From Falciphora oryzae (lineage: Eukaryota; Ascomycota; Sordariomycetes; Magnaporthales; Magnaporthaceae), in contig JNVV01000041.1 of the NCBI GenBank assembly GCA_000733355.1, positions 227,589 to 291,588 on the forward strand: a stretch of DNA of 64,000 bases, given 5' to 3'. The translations under genes and the position numbers were made by a program. Below, one piece after another: positions 24,325 to 35,900 of the stretch (the stretch's first letter is position 1; the number at the start of each line of letters is the position of its first letter). The notes beneath the pieces are model-generated. The model was not told where the DNA came from, did no database searches, and was given only the letters and a program-made list of their open reading frames with translations.

Positions 24325-25652
24325 ATGACCGACAAGTACTTCACCCTCAACACCGGCGCCAAGATCCCGGCGGTTGGCCTCGGTGCGTATCTGAACCCGG
24401 AGAAGCAGCGCTGTCACTCCCTACTCCTCTGCTAACCAACCACCACGACACCATGCAGGCACGTGGCAGAGCCCGCCGGGCGCGGTCAAGGACGCCGTGG
24501 CCTACGCGCTCAAGAACGGCTACAGGCTGGTGGATGGTGCGTACTGCTACGGCAACGAGGCCGAGGTCGGCGCCGGCATCAAGGAGGCCATCGAGTCGGG
24601 CGCCGTCAAGCGCGAGGACATCTTTGTCGTGTCCAAGGTCTGGGCCACGTACAACACTCGCGTCGAGCTCGGCCTCGATAAGTCGCTCAAGGACCTAGGC
24701 CTGGACTACGTCGACCTGTTCCTTGTGGTGCGTCTGCCTTTGTTTGTTTTCGAGGCTTGCTGTGTGTGTACTGGTGCTAATATGTGGTTGTGCCGCAGCA
24801 CTGGCCCCTTTTGATGAACCCCGAGGGTATGGTTCTGCTTCTGCAGTCTCCTCTGATCTAGGAGATTTTTTCTACAGGAAAAGCTGACGATCCCCAAACA
24901 GGCAACGACGACAAGTTCCCTAAGCTGCCCGATGGCTCCCGCGACATCATCAAGTCTCACAACCATGTCGACACGTGGAAGCTGATGGAGAAGCTCGTCG
25001 AGACAGGCAAGGCCAAGGCGATCGGTGTCAGCAACGTACGTTCTTTTCATGCATAACGCTCCCGATCCATGGGCTGAACGAAAGGCCAAATAATCCCTCT
25101 CAGGTTGTGCTAACGCAGCGCTTCAAACGCCCGAGACATACAGTACAGCAAACGCTACCTGGAGCAGCTGCTTCCCGAGGCCAAGATCGTCCCCGCCGTC
25201 AACCAGATCGAGAACCACCCGCAGCTGCCACAACAGGAGATTGTGGATCTGTGCAAGGAGAAGGGCATCCACATCATGGCCTACAGCCCCTTTGGCAGCA
25301 CCGGCGGTCCCCTCTTCGACGCCGAGCCCGTCAAGAAGATTGCGGAGAAGCACGGCGTGCCTGCCACGAGCGTGCTGCTGGGCTACCACGGTAGGTTGCT
25401 CCAAGTAGCGTAACGCAGGGCCAACGTGGTTGTGACTGATGCCTGCGTCCTCTAGTTGCCCGTGGGAGCACCGTGGTCCCCAAGTCGACCAACCCCGAGC
25501 GCATCTCGGCCAACGCCAAGGTGGTCGACCTCGACAAGGACGACGTGAAGGCGCTCGACGACTATGCGAACCAGCTGACCAAGGACGGAAAGCTGCACCG
25601 TTATGTTTACCCGCCGTTTGGTATCGATTTTGGCTTCCCCGACAAGTCTTGA
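24325..25652 (+). CDS. Aldo-keto reductase (glycerol dehydrogenase / xylose reductase-like)
   Basis: Six exons: 24325-24382, 24459-24727, 24799-24826, 24902-25035, 25144-25390 and 25456-25652, giving 310 residues with every junction in phase. It is a cytosolic NAD(P)H-dependent (beta/alpha)8 barrel enzyme. The catalytic tetrad is visible: Asp45 and Tyr50 in LVDGAYCYGNE, Lys79 in VVSKVW and His110 in FLVHWP. The C-terminal cofactor-binding segment reads VARGSTVVPKSTNPERI. The pattern resembles fungal glycerol/glyceraldehyde reductases of the Gcy1/Gld1 type, but the substrate cannot be fixed from sequence. It converges with a broken polyol dehydrogenase gene, leaving 186 bases between the stops. 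One exon is only 28 bases long, so misannotation by automatic methods is likely. Confidence 0.92.
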
Positions 25653-25838
25653 ACAAAGTGGCTCATATCGCAGTGAGTATGCCGAGGCGCTTTCTAGACA
25701 GCTTGGAGCAGGTTGTAGAAATCCATGCCCTTTTGCATTCGATAAAATAGAGTCAACCAGCAAGGCAGCGCGTGGTACTCTAAAGCTTTGATAGAACAGG
25801 GAAACTAGATCGCAACACATGATAAGGATCCGCTGCCT

Positions 25839-27252
25839 CTATACCTCCACCATGACCTTGAGCACCAGCCTCCCCCGTTCGTCCTCGAACCCGGCAGCCA
25901 TCTCGGGGGCCGGCGAGACGTCATCCACGCCGGCGAACCTGTGCGTGACGAGCCTCTCGAGCGGCGGCGGGTGCGGGTCCCGGCTCGCGAGCAGGCGCAC
26001 GCGTCGGGGTAGCAGTTTGCGTAGCGGAACACGTCGACCAGGTCCACCTCGCGCAGCGCCGCGGCGGACAGGGGAAGCGTCTGGGCCGGCGTTCCCATGC
26101 CGATCATCATGACCCTGTCGCCGGGCCGCGTCGCGTAGATGGCCGCTTGCGTGCGCAGTTCGACACCTGTGCGTTCGAACGTGACCGACGCCCCGCCCAG
26201 GACCGCTGCCGCTGCTGCTGCTGCTGCGTCACCCTCACCCTGTCCAAACCCAGGCAGACGCGTGCTGACAGTTAGTTCCACGACTGCGGCGGCGGCGGCC
26301 AGCTTCCCCCCGACCGTTTCAGGCGGCGGGTCCGGTAGCGGGACGAGCACCGAGGCGTCGGCGAAGCCATGCTCGACGGCGAAGGCGAGCCGGTCGGCCT
26401 GCACGTCAACCACGACGATGCTGCGCGCGCCCCGGGCCCTGGCCACGGCGGCGCCGAGCAGGCCGACAGCCCCCGCGCCGAAGACCAGCACCGCGGCCGA
26501 GGGCGGGTCGGGCGGGTAGGCGCGGGCCCACGCGTGCAGGGCCACGCACAGGGGCTCGGCGACGGCGCCGAGGGAGAAGGTGACGTTGTCTGGGAGTCTT
26601 GGGGTATTGGAACTTCTCAGTTTTCTCCCACCGGATGCGTCGCCTACCAAGCTCCTGTGGACAGATGAAAAAGGAACGCCTCGGCAGCACTAACTTGTGG
26701 CACCACTTTGCCGGGTGGACAATGACCTCCTGCGGGGTGCCCTGGCTGTGCGGGAACGGCTTTGCCGAGCTGCGGAAGCGCATTCCCTTGCAGAGGTTGT
26801 ACCGCCCCATGGCCCAGATGGCGCAGGAGCCGCAGGGCTCGCCGACCTCGAGCGCCACGCGGTCGCCGACGCGGAGCACCCGGCCGCCGGCGTCGACGGC
26901 GCCGAACACCTCGGCCCCCGGGTCCACGGCGAGAATGACGCCGGCCGACTCGTGGCCCAGGGTCAGTGGCCCAGGGTCAGCGGCCCTCGCACCAGGATGT
27001 CGCCGTTGCGGTGGTGGCTGTAGTAGTGCAGGTCCGAGCCGCACAGCCCCGTCGCCTTGACCGCGACATGCACCTGGCCTGCCTCGAGTGGCGGGAGGGG
27101 GCGTTCTTGCTGGATGGTGGGTTTTGGCGAGCTTGTGGAAGCTACAGGAGAGGCGAGTGAGGACGAGGGAAAAAAGGGGGTCCGTCGGGACTTGCTAGCC
27201 GGAGATCCCGGGGCCCGTGGAGGACGGACGCTTTTACTTTGGTCTGCTCCAT
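25839..27252 (-). pseudogene. Zinc-dependent sorbitol/xylitol dehydrogenase-like gene, two frameshifts
   Basis: Three exons are evident: 27252-27196, 27109-26695 and 26597-25839. Together they cover a full-length medium-chain dehydrogenase: MEQTKVKASVLHGPRDLRL at the start, GLCGSDLHYY and LGHE zinc-ligand motifs, a structural zinc loop (CGSC...NLC, with one of the four usual Cys replaced by Trp), GAGAVGLLG for NAD(P) binding, and a Leu-Val-Thr-His-Arg-Phe block near the end. Two lesions break it. A perfect 14-base tandem duplication (26953-26980) puts a TGA in frame after GPLTLGH, and one base is missing near 26000-26003, at FRYANCYP. Length bookkeeping shows both are needed to restore a single frame of about 405 codons. 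The first intron appears to use a GC-AG pair (GCAAGT donor). Either the gene is freshly dead or the assembly is wrong at two points. Confidence 0.85.
26953..26980. repeat. 14-base perfect tandem duplication
   Basis: TGGCCCAGGGTCAG occurs twice back to back (26953-26966 and 26967-26980) inside exon 2 of the dehydrogenase gene. One copy alone would keep the frame open through the conserved GPLTLGHESAG segment. Confidence 0.97.
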
Positions 27253-28116
27253 GTTGTATGCGGACAAGGACGGAGAGAAAGCACCGGAGAGGTCTCTGTC
27301 ACGAACTGGTTAGCTTAGCCTCCCAAAGCAAAAGTGGACGCGTGCGAGAAAACCGGACTTACGGTTCGGAGAGGCCGAGCTTTCAACGTTGAGCAGATGG
27401 TCCGGCCCAGAGAGAGAGGGAGAGAAAGGAAATAAGACAGAAAAGTAAAGACTTTCTTCCCGTATCTAGGAAGCTTACCAGCCTAACCTCCCTCACCCTT
27501 GCGTCAACCGTCTCCCTCCTCGACGGGACCTCGCCTCGGAATGCGTCGCCGATGAGGCGGAAGTTGGGGGTAGATGTGCCAGAACCGAGGCTTGGCCCGC
27601 ATGCAGCGTCCAATATCTCTCTCGGGCAAGACGTGGGCTGGTTTTCGGAACGGGGGGGTCATTGGACGAGCCTTGCAGCTGCGAGTCCGGATATTGGGTG
27701 CCTCGAATGCACGCTCCTGCATAACCGACGCCTAGACTTGCAGAACGATATGTTTCCGTACGATCATGATATCATCAACGAACACAGGCTTGGCGACCCT
27801 CGGGATGTTGAACCTCCCTTACGTCGGCCTAGCTTTGATCGAGTAGGTAGTTGCCAAGTCTAGCCAACATCCATCATCCCGGAACGGTCGCCAGTAGCAG
27901 TAGCCCCGGGGCTGGCTGGGAAGTTGAGCCCGGCGCGGGTGCCACGTGTGGCTTGGTGGCCCAACAAACCTTATCTTGCCCTTGCAGGGCTGGGTGGGAT
28001 TCACGATGGATAAAAAGCCCTGCCGCATACATCCAAAAAATTGTGGCTGTAGATGGTAGAAAGAGGGGAAAAAAAAAAGAAAAAAAAAAGAAGAAGAAAA
28101 AAGCAAAACAAGATTC
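27253..28116. other. Intergenic region upstream of the broken dehydrogenase
   Basis: This holds the promoter side of the dehydrogenase gene and the 3' side of the tRNA gene. An A-rich stretch at 28068-28108 belongs to the tRNA trailer. No gene is recognised. Confidence 0.65.
28097..28108 (-). terminator. RNA polymerase III terminator after the tRNA
   Basis: Read on the minus strand, a T4 run (28108-28105) and a T6 run (28102-28097) follow the tRNA 3' end by 8 and 14 bases, as expected for pol III termination. More T-rich sequence lies beyond. Confidence 0.8.
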
Positions 28117-28188
28117 TAGCAACTCTTGGTTTCGATCCAAGGACCTCCGGGTTATGAGCCCGGCGCGCTTCCCCTGCGCCAAGTTGCT
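28117..28188 (-). tRNA. Initiator tRNA-Met (CAU)
   Basis: A 72-base cloverleaf folds perfectly without an intron. The acceptor AGCAACT pairs with AGTTGCT, with A as discriminator. The D stem is GCGC/GCGC, the anticodon stem is CCGGG/CCCGG around loop CTCATAA (anticodon CAU), and the T stem is CTTGG/CCAAG around loop ATCGAAA. Three features mark it as the eukaryotic initiator rather than elongator: an A1:U72 first pair, three stacked G:C pairs in the anticodon stem, and A at T-loop position 54. The internal A box (TGGCGCAGGGG) and B box (GGATCGAAACC) are intact. Confidence 0.96.
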
Positions 28189-30083
28189 GGTCAGGTTCTT
28201 GCTCGTTGGTGCCGAAACGACCCGCGGCTTCCTTATGTGCGGCATCAGACTTTTTCCTCAGTGTGACTCATCGTATGGGCCTTCGGCGTGTCGAGATGAC
28301 TGCTCGGATGTGGATAGGACAGGGTTCTGACTCCCGGAGCTACGGAGCGGATCCAAGTTTTGGCCCGTCACAGGGGCGAGGGAGATCGAGACAATGCTTT
28401 GATCAATCCCTTGGTCGATTTGGACAAGGCCGGCGGCCACGGTAAGCAAGGTGAGGCGCACCGACGGGGTCCCAGTGTGCGATTTTCGTGCAACGGTAGC
28501 TACCCAACCTCTTGCCTCGATCGTTCGAAGGCGGTTTTTGGTGAATACGTCATCAACCGATGGTTTGTTTGTTCGGGGCCGCGGCTTCGGTCACCCAGGG
28601 GCAGGCACACTCACCTGCATAAGTCTTGCCCAATCACCAGGTCACGTGACGTGACGTATGTTCCTGCGCGGTGGCATTGGCCGCTCTCGCAAAACAAACA
28701 AACAAAACAAACCCTTCGTGTCGCGATACTAAAGTATTCAGTCTCTGCGTTGACACAAAGCTCCTTGCCTCGACGCGATACAACACCGTTGTCGACCAGC
28801 TTTACGACGCCCTTTGACCCCGCCGCGGGTGACAGTGACCGCCATGTCAGTCCGGGCGTCATTGATATTTTCCATCCCGCATACTCGCAGGCCGTCCCGC
28901 TCCTGCAGCTGGGCGCTTTCGAAGCTGGCGGTGGCATCGATTTCGACCTTGCGTTGACCGCCTGCTGCATTTTTCGGAATATCCGCTTTCGGCACCGAAG
29001 GGCCGCCAAGGGCCGAGTGGGTCACCAACAAAATAGGTGACCTCCATGGCACATGTCAACCTCAGCTTCTAGGGCAGGAAAACAAGGCAGAGAGAATCAT
29101 GATGAAAACATCATCGTATAACAAAAAGGGTATGCTGTTCCCTAGGTATCTATGTTTCCAAGTGTGTTTCCGTGCACCCAAGTTCGTGCAAAAGGGCCTG
29201 GTGCTGTCGGCGCCCCTGAAAAAAAAGGGGATCGCGAAAATCCAACGTGAAGAGAGCAACGTATGTCCAGCTTTGAGGGTGCACCAGAGGGCGAATAGGA
29301 TAGTCCGTTACAGGCCCTCGTCCAAGTACAATAGAATAGTCCATGCCATCCTATTTATGCTCCTCGGGTTTTACCCCTTTTTGCCCCTCTTGCTCCCTCG
29401 GGACAAGGAAGCCAGAGTGCTGCGTGCGAAGAGAACCAAATATAAAAAAAGAAATTATCGGAACCCGTATATGCGTTTCCAGCTTGTTTGCTTGTTTTCT
29501 TGATTGAACAGTCCAGCACACGCATAAGACGTTCATCCAGTATTTGCAGTTCTCGACGCGATCGAGAGAGTAACAACATGTGCAGTCGATTTGAAAAACA
29601 AGGCAAAAAGGGGTATGTATAATGTGTAAAGTTGAGGCGAACGACTGGATAGAAGGTAAAATAGAGGACGTAATAACAACGAGAGTGATGAAACAAGCAA
29701 ATGGGGTATCTTGGTGCACGGAAAAGGTCCTGAAACATTTAATCCATGAGGTGTGCTGTCCGTAAAGCATATTTACCACACCGTGGCCTCTCCTGGCGAG
29801 AAGCCCTGCTCCCCTAGGGGATTTTGAGGTGATTGTCTTTTCTGGATATATAGCTGTCGCATAGGTGGGTATCCAGCACAGAGGCTCGAGCAGGCAGATC
29901 CCCAAACTATCCTATACAATGATAGTCCTTGAACCTCTGCCTGATGAGTCAAAGCGGGTATAGAATGCTGAAATTCGATGCTTCAAGACCAGGGGTGACT
30001 AGTCAGGCACATGGCGAGACGGGAGACGATGATGTAGGCGTTGCTAAATAGACGACGGGGTGCTGCATCGATAACAGTATCCC
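28189..30083. other. Intergenic region, no gene recognised
   Basis: This lies between the tRNA and the 3' end of the next minus-strand gene. Frames in 28740-29060 look mildly protein-like on the minus strand but match no family I know. The A+T-rich part (29050-29760) contains nothing recognisable. Confidence 0.6.
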
Positions 30084-32999
30084 TCAGGGTCCACCAGCGT
30101 CGAATGGGAACGAGGGCTCGCTCTCGTGGTTCGGGACTCGAGGGCCAGCCGCTGGAGGCGCGGTAGCCACACCGACAGGCATTCTAGGTCTGGCGGCCGC
30201 AAGCAGCCCACCAGCGTTGGTGGCCGCCTCCTCCGTGTGGGAGAGGTCGATCGGCGTGACGGGTCCAGGGCTGCCGAGGGGCTCCAGGCGGGGGGACAGG
30301 GGCTTGGTAAGCATGCCGAAGGGACCGCCCGCCGCTATCACTGCAGCCAGCCCACCGCCGTTTGCAACCGAGGCGGGGGATGCCGACGAGACTGATGAGG
30401 ACGAGACCGAAAGCGACGGCACCGCCTGTCCCGAGCGGCTCCTACCCCCAGTTGGCGGACTGAGCTGCAGGTTCCGGAGCGCAGGGATGGTGTTGAGCGA
30501 CTGCAGCACGTCCTCGGACCCTCGCTGCTGGATCTGCGATCCCAGCACTCGTGAGGCTGCCATCGTGGCCTGCGTGATCATGTCACGCTGGTACTGCTGC
30601 AGCCGGCGCCTAGCCTCCGAGTCCGACCTGCTGTGGCCCATCATGGGTGGTGGCGCTGTGACAATGGCCCTGGTTCTAGCGACATCTGGGTTCTCGGCCT
30701 TGGCGGATCCCGATGCCGATGCCGATCCCGGCGCCGATGCTGAAGACGGCGTTGGTGCCAATGCGGATGTCGATGCCGAAGTTGATGCAATGGGACTGTT
30801 GTCCGAGGGTGGCGTCGGGCCGAGAGGGCTGTGGCTCCGCGAAGAGCGGCCCCGCGACTCTGACTGTTCCCTCAGCAGCCTAGCCTCTCGCTCTTTCTTC
30901 TCTCTCTTGGCTCGCTTCCTGTTCTCCCAGTTGGTCGGATAGTACTTGCCCATGGGAAGCACATTATCCTCAGCCCCGGTAGGGTTGTAAGACGCGATGG
31001 AGGGCGTGGCCGACTGGTCGATGGTGTAGGAGTATGCACTATTTACTGCGGCGGGCTTTGTGGAGGAACCGGCAGCACTCGGCAGCTCCGTGTCCTTGGC
31101 GCTACCGTGCCGACTAGGAGCAGGCGCCTCTGTCACAGCGGGCAAAGACGGAACAGGAAGGGCGGATGCCGGGCCGTCGGTTGGCACCGACCTGCCGTTC
31201 TCGCTATTGTTTACATCGTTTTGCGGGCTGCAGCTCTCCTCGTTGGCTCTGGCAATAGACTTCCGTCGAGCCTCACTGGTGTCTGCGTGGAAGGGGTGTG
31301 GCCGGTGGATGCGGGTCTCGGGGTCCTCATGATCCGGAAAGTAGCCCCTGTGGTCCAAGTTAGACATTACTTCACCAAAGCGTCCGTCATGGCAGGATTG
31401 AACCAAGGCTGGCGGTTGTTACTACGCTCTAGCAGGGGTCCAGATAAGCGTCGAGGGAGATAGCAGGCCGGGTATAATGACGAGGTGCGACCCAGAATAC
31501 GCACTCACCCAGGTAGATCCCCTCGAGCTGAAAGCGGTGCCGATGGGGGGTCTCGCGACCTGATTCTGCGCGAAGCGGGCATTTCGATGGCGATCGGCCG
31601 GCTCCGTGGCAGGCCGGCCTTTGTCGAGTCTGAGTGTGCAGACGCCATGGCAGCTCCCAAAGCGGCGAGGTCGGCTTTGAAGCACGTGGCGTGAGAAGGT
31701 CAGCCGAGAGTTGAGCAGCTTTTGCCAAACAACCATACCCCAAAGGAGGGTAGACAATATCGGTGCCGCGCCCTCGGCCGACTGGGCAAGTAGGTATATG
31801 TATTTTTTGCACATTGCGCGGCTTGGTGGTGCGATAACAGCGAAACAAGGGGGTCAAAAACTCTATGGGGCTGTCTTGGATGGTTGTTGTGGCAGAATGA
31901 CGCAGTGCCCCGATAAAAACCGCGGTGGCCTATCCCAGCACAGTGATGAGCAGCAGCGGCTCCCAGATACATGTCCGTCCATGCTGCTGTGCTCTGCTCA
32001 CTGCAGCGAGACCAGCCAACCATGGGAATAGGTCAAGGTCTCGGGGGAGTGCAGGACTAGCGCCGCGGCGAGCAGTGAGTGGACGAGGGCAGGCCGATGA
32101 CGACGCAGCACAAGAGCAGACAGACCCTTGCCGCTAGAGCCGCGCCAACCAGGAGTGGAACAGTGGGTGTGGGGGTCAACTTAGGCTGGGCCCGCTGGAG
32201 AAACGGCCTGAGGGAGGGATGGGTCCTTGTTTGTGTTTCGGCGCGGTGGGCGGCGACGACGGGAGGCAGAACCTACCCCACGATCGACGGCTGCGAGCAC
32301 GCCACGCCGAAACGAAATGGCCCAATGGCGCAGATGGGGGGAGGGCGTCTGGCGATAAGGGGCGGGATCGAGGGATACCGGACACAGAAGATGTAAAAGA
32401 CAAAAAGGAAAGAGGGCAAAAATGCAAAGCTGAGGGGCCAGCAGCCAGCCACCTGCGTCCACCGCATGCAGCCGAGGGAGGCCTGTCCACTCTCGCTTGG
32501 CGCCCCAAAAGCATGGCTGAAACAGCCCGCTGTGACTGGCCAGAGATCCCCGGCCACCATCAAAGACACCAAGAGATAAAGAGGCATGGAGTTTCGCTGC
32601 CCGCTGGACAGAAAGGGAGGTGGGAAATATGCACGTCGGTAGCAATCAGACCAGAGATAGAAACACATCTCCATACGTACCAAAAGTCTGCGAGGGCTGG
32701 AGACCGGACCGCGAGGTCGAGATGGTCGCCCTCCTCGTCGGCTTCCGCGGGGGCGCCTCTGTGACGGGCGTGTTGGCCATGGAGAGCGCAAACTGCTGCT
32801 CCTCTTCCCCGTCGTCAAAGACCTCGAAGCCGTCCAGGTACTCGTCTACGACGTTGTGGCGACGAATGTAGCCCATCTGGTCGGCGTACTCTTCGTCCGA
32901 GAATGGCGGCGAGTAGCGGGCGGGGTCGTCGTCGAAGAAGTCGTTGTCGTTCATGTAGGAGGGTCGGAACGCCGAGTTGTTGCCCGGGAAGCCGGCCAT
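30084..32999 (-). CDS. Fungal protein of unknown function with long intron
   Basis: Proposed as two exons, 32999-32681 and 31408-30084, joined in phase through a GTACGT donor and a CCGCCAG acceptor to give 547 residues. Exon 1 starts MAGFPGNNSAF and is acidic (DNDFFDDDPARY, DEYLDGFEVFDDGEEEQQF). The joined region reads QTFALVQSCHDGRFGEVM then NLDHRGYFPDHEDPETR. Further on come a Lys/Arg/Glu-rich helix after KYYPTNWENRK (about 258-292), Ser/Ala low-complexity sequence and a helical block RDMITQATMAASRVLG (about 378-420). I recognise no domain. The second exon alone could start at ATG 31367 (MSNLDHRG), so exon 1 and exon 2 might be separate genes; the in-phase join and the lack of an ATG at the head of exon 2 favour one gene. 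The intron of 1272 bases is long for a fungus. Confidence 0.68.
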
Positions 33000-35900
33000 T
33001 GTGCCGGCGGTTGGCGTGTGTTTTCGTTCGTTTGCTTCTTTTGTTCTCGAGGCAGGTTGACAGGCCGGCAGGTTGGTCTCTGTTCAGCGTCGTACGAAGC
33101 GCCGCTGGGATCGACCGGGCAAGTCGGAGAATTGGGTGCTTCTGCTAGCTGGAGTGCGCGCCTGCGTCGTGCGGGAGAGATGCATTCCCACGCCGGCTCC
33201 CCTCCTCATTCAACTCCGGTCGACTCGGCACTCTCCCCGGTGCGCTGCTCGACACGTTGCTGTCGCCAAAGAGAGGCAGGACAGGAATGTTGGGAGGGGA
33301 AGGGACGCATGCAGCCTGGAGACGGGCAGGGTAGGTGGGCACCGGTGGGAGATGCTCGGAGGGCGGCAAAGGACGTTGAGGGGCCGGTCCGACAGAATGG
33401 CGTCGGCCGTGGTATGTCGCGGGCGTGGTTTTGTTTGGGGGGTGGGCTGATTGATGATGCTGGCTGGTCGATGTGCGTCGTGGGCTGCGGCGGTGCTCTG
33501 CACGCACATCCGCATCCAGCTCGGCTGGGAAGGAAGGGACGATATAGGAATTTGTCCACCGAGGCGACGGTGCTGGTGCTGGGCAAAGAGATGAATTAAA
33601 ATAAAAATAAAAATCCCCGACGGCGGCTAGAGACAGGACGAGGTTGCTAGGGTCGTGGATGGTCGCGGGTGGTCTGGAGTCTGGCTGGGAGGCTGCAGTG
33701 GGCGCCCGTGAGTGGTACAAAGGGCATGTCACGGGGCGATCAGTGATATTTGGCCAAGCTCAACTTGCTCAGCAGCAGTCCAAGGGGTCGAGCGAGCGAT
33801 CTTGAGTGCAGTGAATAATTGCTCCGTCAACGGCGACCAGGAGAAGGTAGGTTCGTGTACCGCGTCATCTGGAAGGTTGAGCTCCAGAAGCCGTGCTCGA
33901 GAGCGTCTTGCTGACCGAGCTAAAGTCCCTGTGCCGTGATCCGTGCCTGGGCTGGGCCCGACTTTTTTAAGGTTTGAGGCTTCCTGTTTTTTGCGTCTTT
34001 TTTTTTCTTCTTTTCTTTCGTTTGCGTGCTTCCTTCCTTCCTCGTCTGCTCAAGGCCCCTTTTTGTTGTTCCTTCTTCCAGTGAGGCCTGCCTAGACCAA
34101 GCAGAAACCAAACCAGGATGGGACAGCCTGGTGTGAGAATGCAGCCAGCCAGATCTGTTGGAAGCACACAAGGCATGGCAAGCAGCAGCAGCAGGAACAG
34201 CCATCCACTAGCACGGCATCCTTCCTTCGCTCGTCGGGGGCCTGCTTCTACTCCTGCTGCCGCCTTCGCCCGCTTCGCTTCCACTTGTCAATTTCCCTCG
34301 CTCCTGTGGGTGTGTCTGGCAGGAGCTCGGCTGGTGTGGAGGTGCGACCTCAGAGTGTGCCCACCTGCAACCCACCTGCACCCACCCTCTCGGCGCCAGG
34401 GCCGCCTGCAGGAGTGGAGTCGGGCCTGCCTGGGGCATGTGTGGTTGGGTGCTGTGGTCGAGTGGGCCACCCACCCACACGCGCCCACTGTGGGCCACGG
34501 AGCGGCTGCTACGGATGGGAGGGCAGGGATACAGGCTTCTCCAGGGAACCACCTGAAAATCTGCGGGATGGAGATCGAAACCTGAATCCGGCCGCGACCC
34601 TGGGTGCTCAAAAATGAGGGGTGCAATCAATATCAAAAAGACAAAGAAATGGAGACGGGACGGGGGGCCAGGCATGATAAAGCCCGGGGACAACGCGGAG
34701 TCCGCCGTCGTCCCTTGGGGTGCGTCCACCGTCCACCCCATGGGTGGCTCTCCCGTTGACGATCCCGGCCGGTCTCTGCTCGCGTTGTGTCTGAGGGGAA
34801 TGGATATCGACGGCCATCGACAGACAGCCTGCACCAAGCCGGGGTCGGTAAGGGTAAAATGCAGGGAGGGGTGGCCACTCGAGTACATCTGCAACAAAAT
34901 GGTGGCATGCAATATATCAACAGAGGGAGTACCAGCAGAAGGGCACACTTGACAGGTGACAAGGAAACTCCCTCTATCTCCCAAGTTGATGCGGGCGCTT
35001 GCTGTCTCACTTGTGGCGAGCAGCATGGACGCAGGGAAACTCCCATCTCCTCTGTGTCCTCGCCTCCTCTCCCGTTGGTCGACTTGTGGCCCACGGTGCG
35101 GATTTGCAGAATTGTGGCTGCTTACGCCATGATACTGAGACATGCACGCTGACAAAGGGTTTCTGGAACGCACGCAAGAAGGATCTCGGGGTGGCAGGCA
35201 GCAAATCACAGGCTGGGTCGGGTCGGGTTGCCCTGGGATGAGCTGAGGGAAAACGGACGGTTGTCCCCGGTCTCCCAGGACCTGAGCGCTGTTTGCTGGA
35301 GGGGGGCAGCAGCACACAAGCACACAAGTTTCTTTGCTGTTGCTGCGGCTCTGGAAAAGTTTACTCGGATCGACAGGACCTGTCTGGCTGGCTCTGGCTG
35401 TGCCACAGTGTTAGCCAGGCGGAGAGATGCTGCCACGGGGAAAGAGAGTCAGAGCGAGAACGCTTGTCTGAACGCAGGTCTGCCGCGTACTCTGTTCCTA
35501 TGTACAGTCCCGACAGCAAGGGTCCGTCCGGTCTCCTCCGTATTTTCCAGACACGAGTCGACAGATACCTGGGAGCTACCCAGGCTGAACAAAAAGATCG
35601 GCATGGTCTCTTCCTGATCGACAATGGCCGAACGTGCCGCTACGTGGGGTTCCCCAGTCTGGCACACAAAACTTTAGCTGCCCGCTCCCCGGGCTTAGCT
35701 CGCAACTTCAGGGGCTTTTCTGACGAATGCCGCCCTTGCTAGCAGCGGCGTCGGCCTGCTGCTGCCGCGGAGGTCGGCGGAAAACCCAGCACCGCTCAGC
35801 AATACGGCCGCCGCGGACAATGCCAGCATCCGGATCCGAAATCTGCTGTGCTCAAGCTGTCCTCCACGTCCACGGCTTGACCCCACTCGACCTTTCCATT

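Noticed and set aside
26140..26300. Poly-Ala-coding GCT run in the dehydrogenase as a third lesion
   Set aside because: It adds residues but keeps the frame and lies in a variable surface region, so I count it as an expansion rather than a break.
28738..29052. Mildly protein-like minus-strand frame with the segment ATASFESAQLQERDGLRVCG
   Set aside because: It looks less random than its surroundings and might be a decayed gene fragment, but I cannot tie it to any family or find flanking exons.
34208..35323. 371-codon minus-strand frame in the gene-poor region
   Set aside because: Skewed composition (Pro, Ser, Arg, Cys), competing frames on both strands, no splice-consistent extension and no recognisable domain. 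I would change my mind with transcript or orthologue support.
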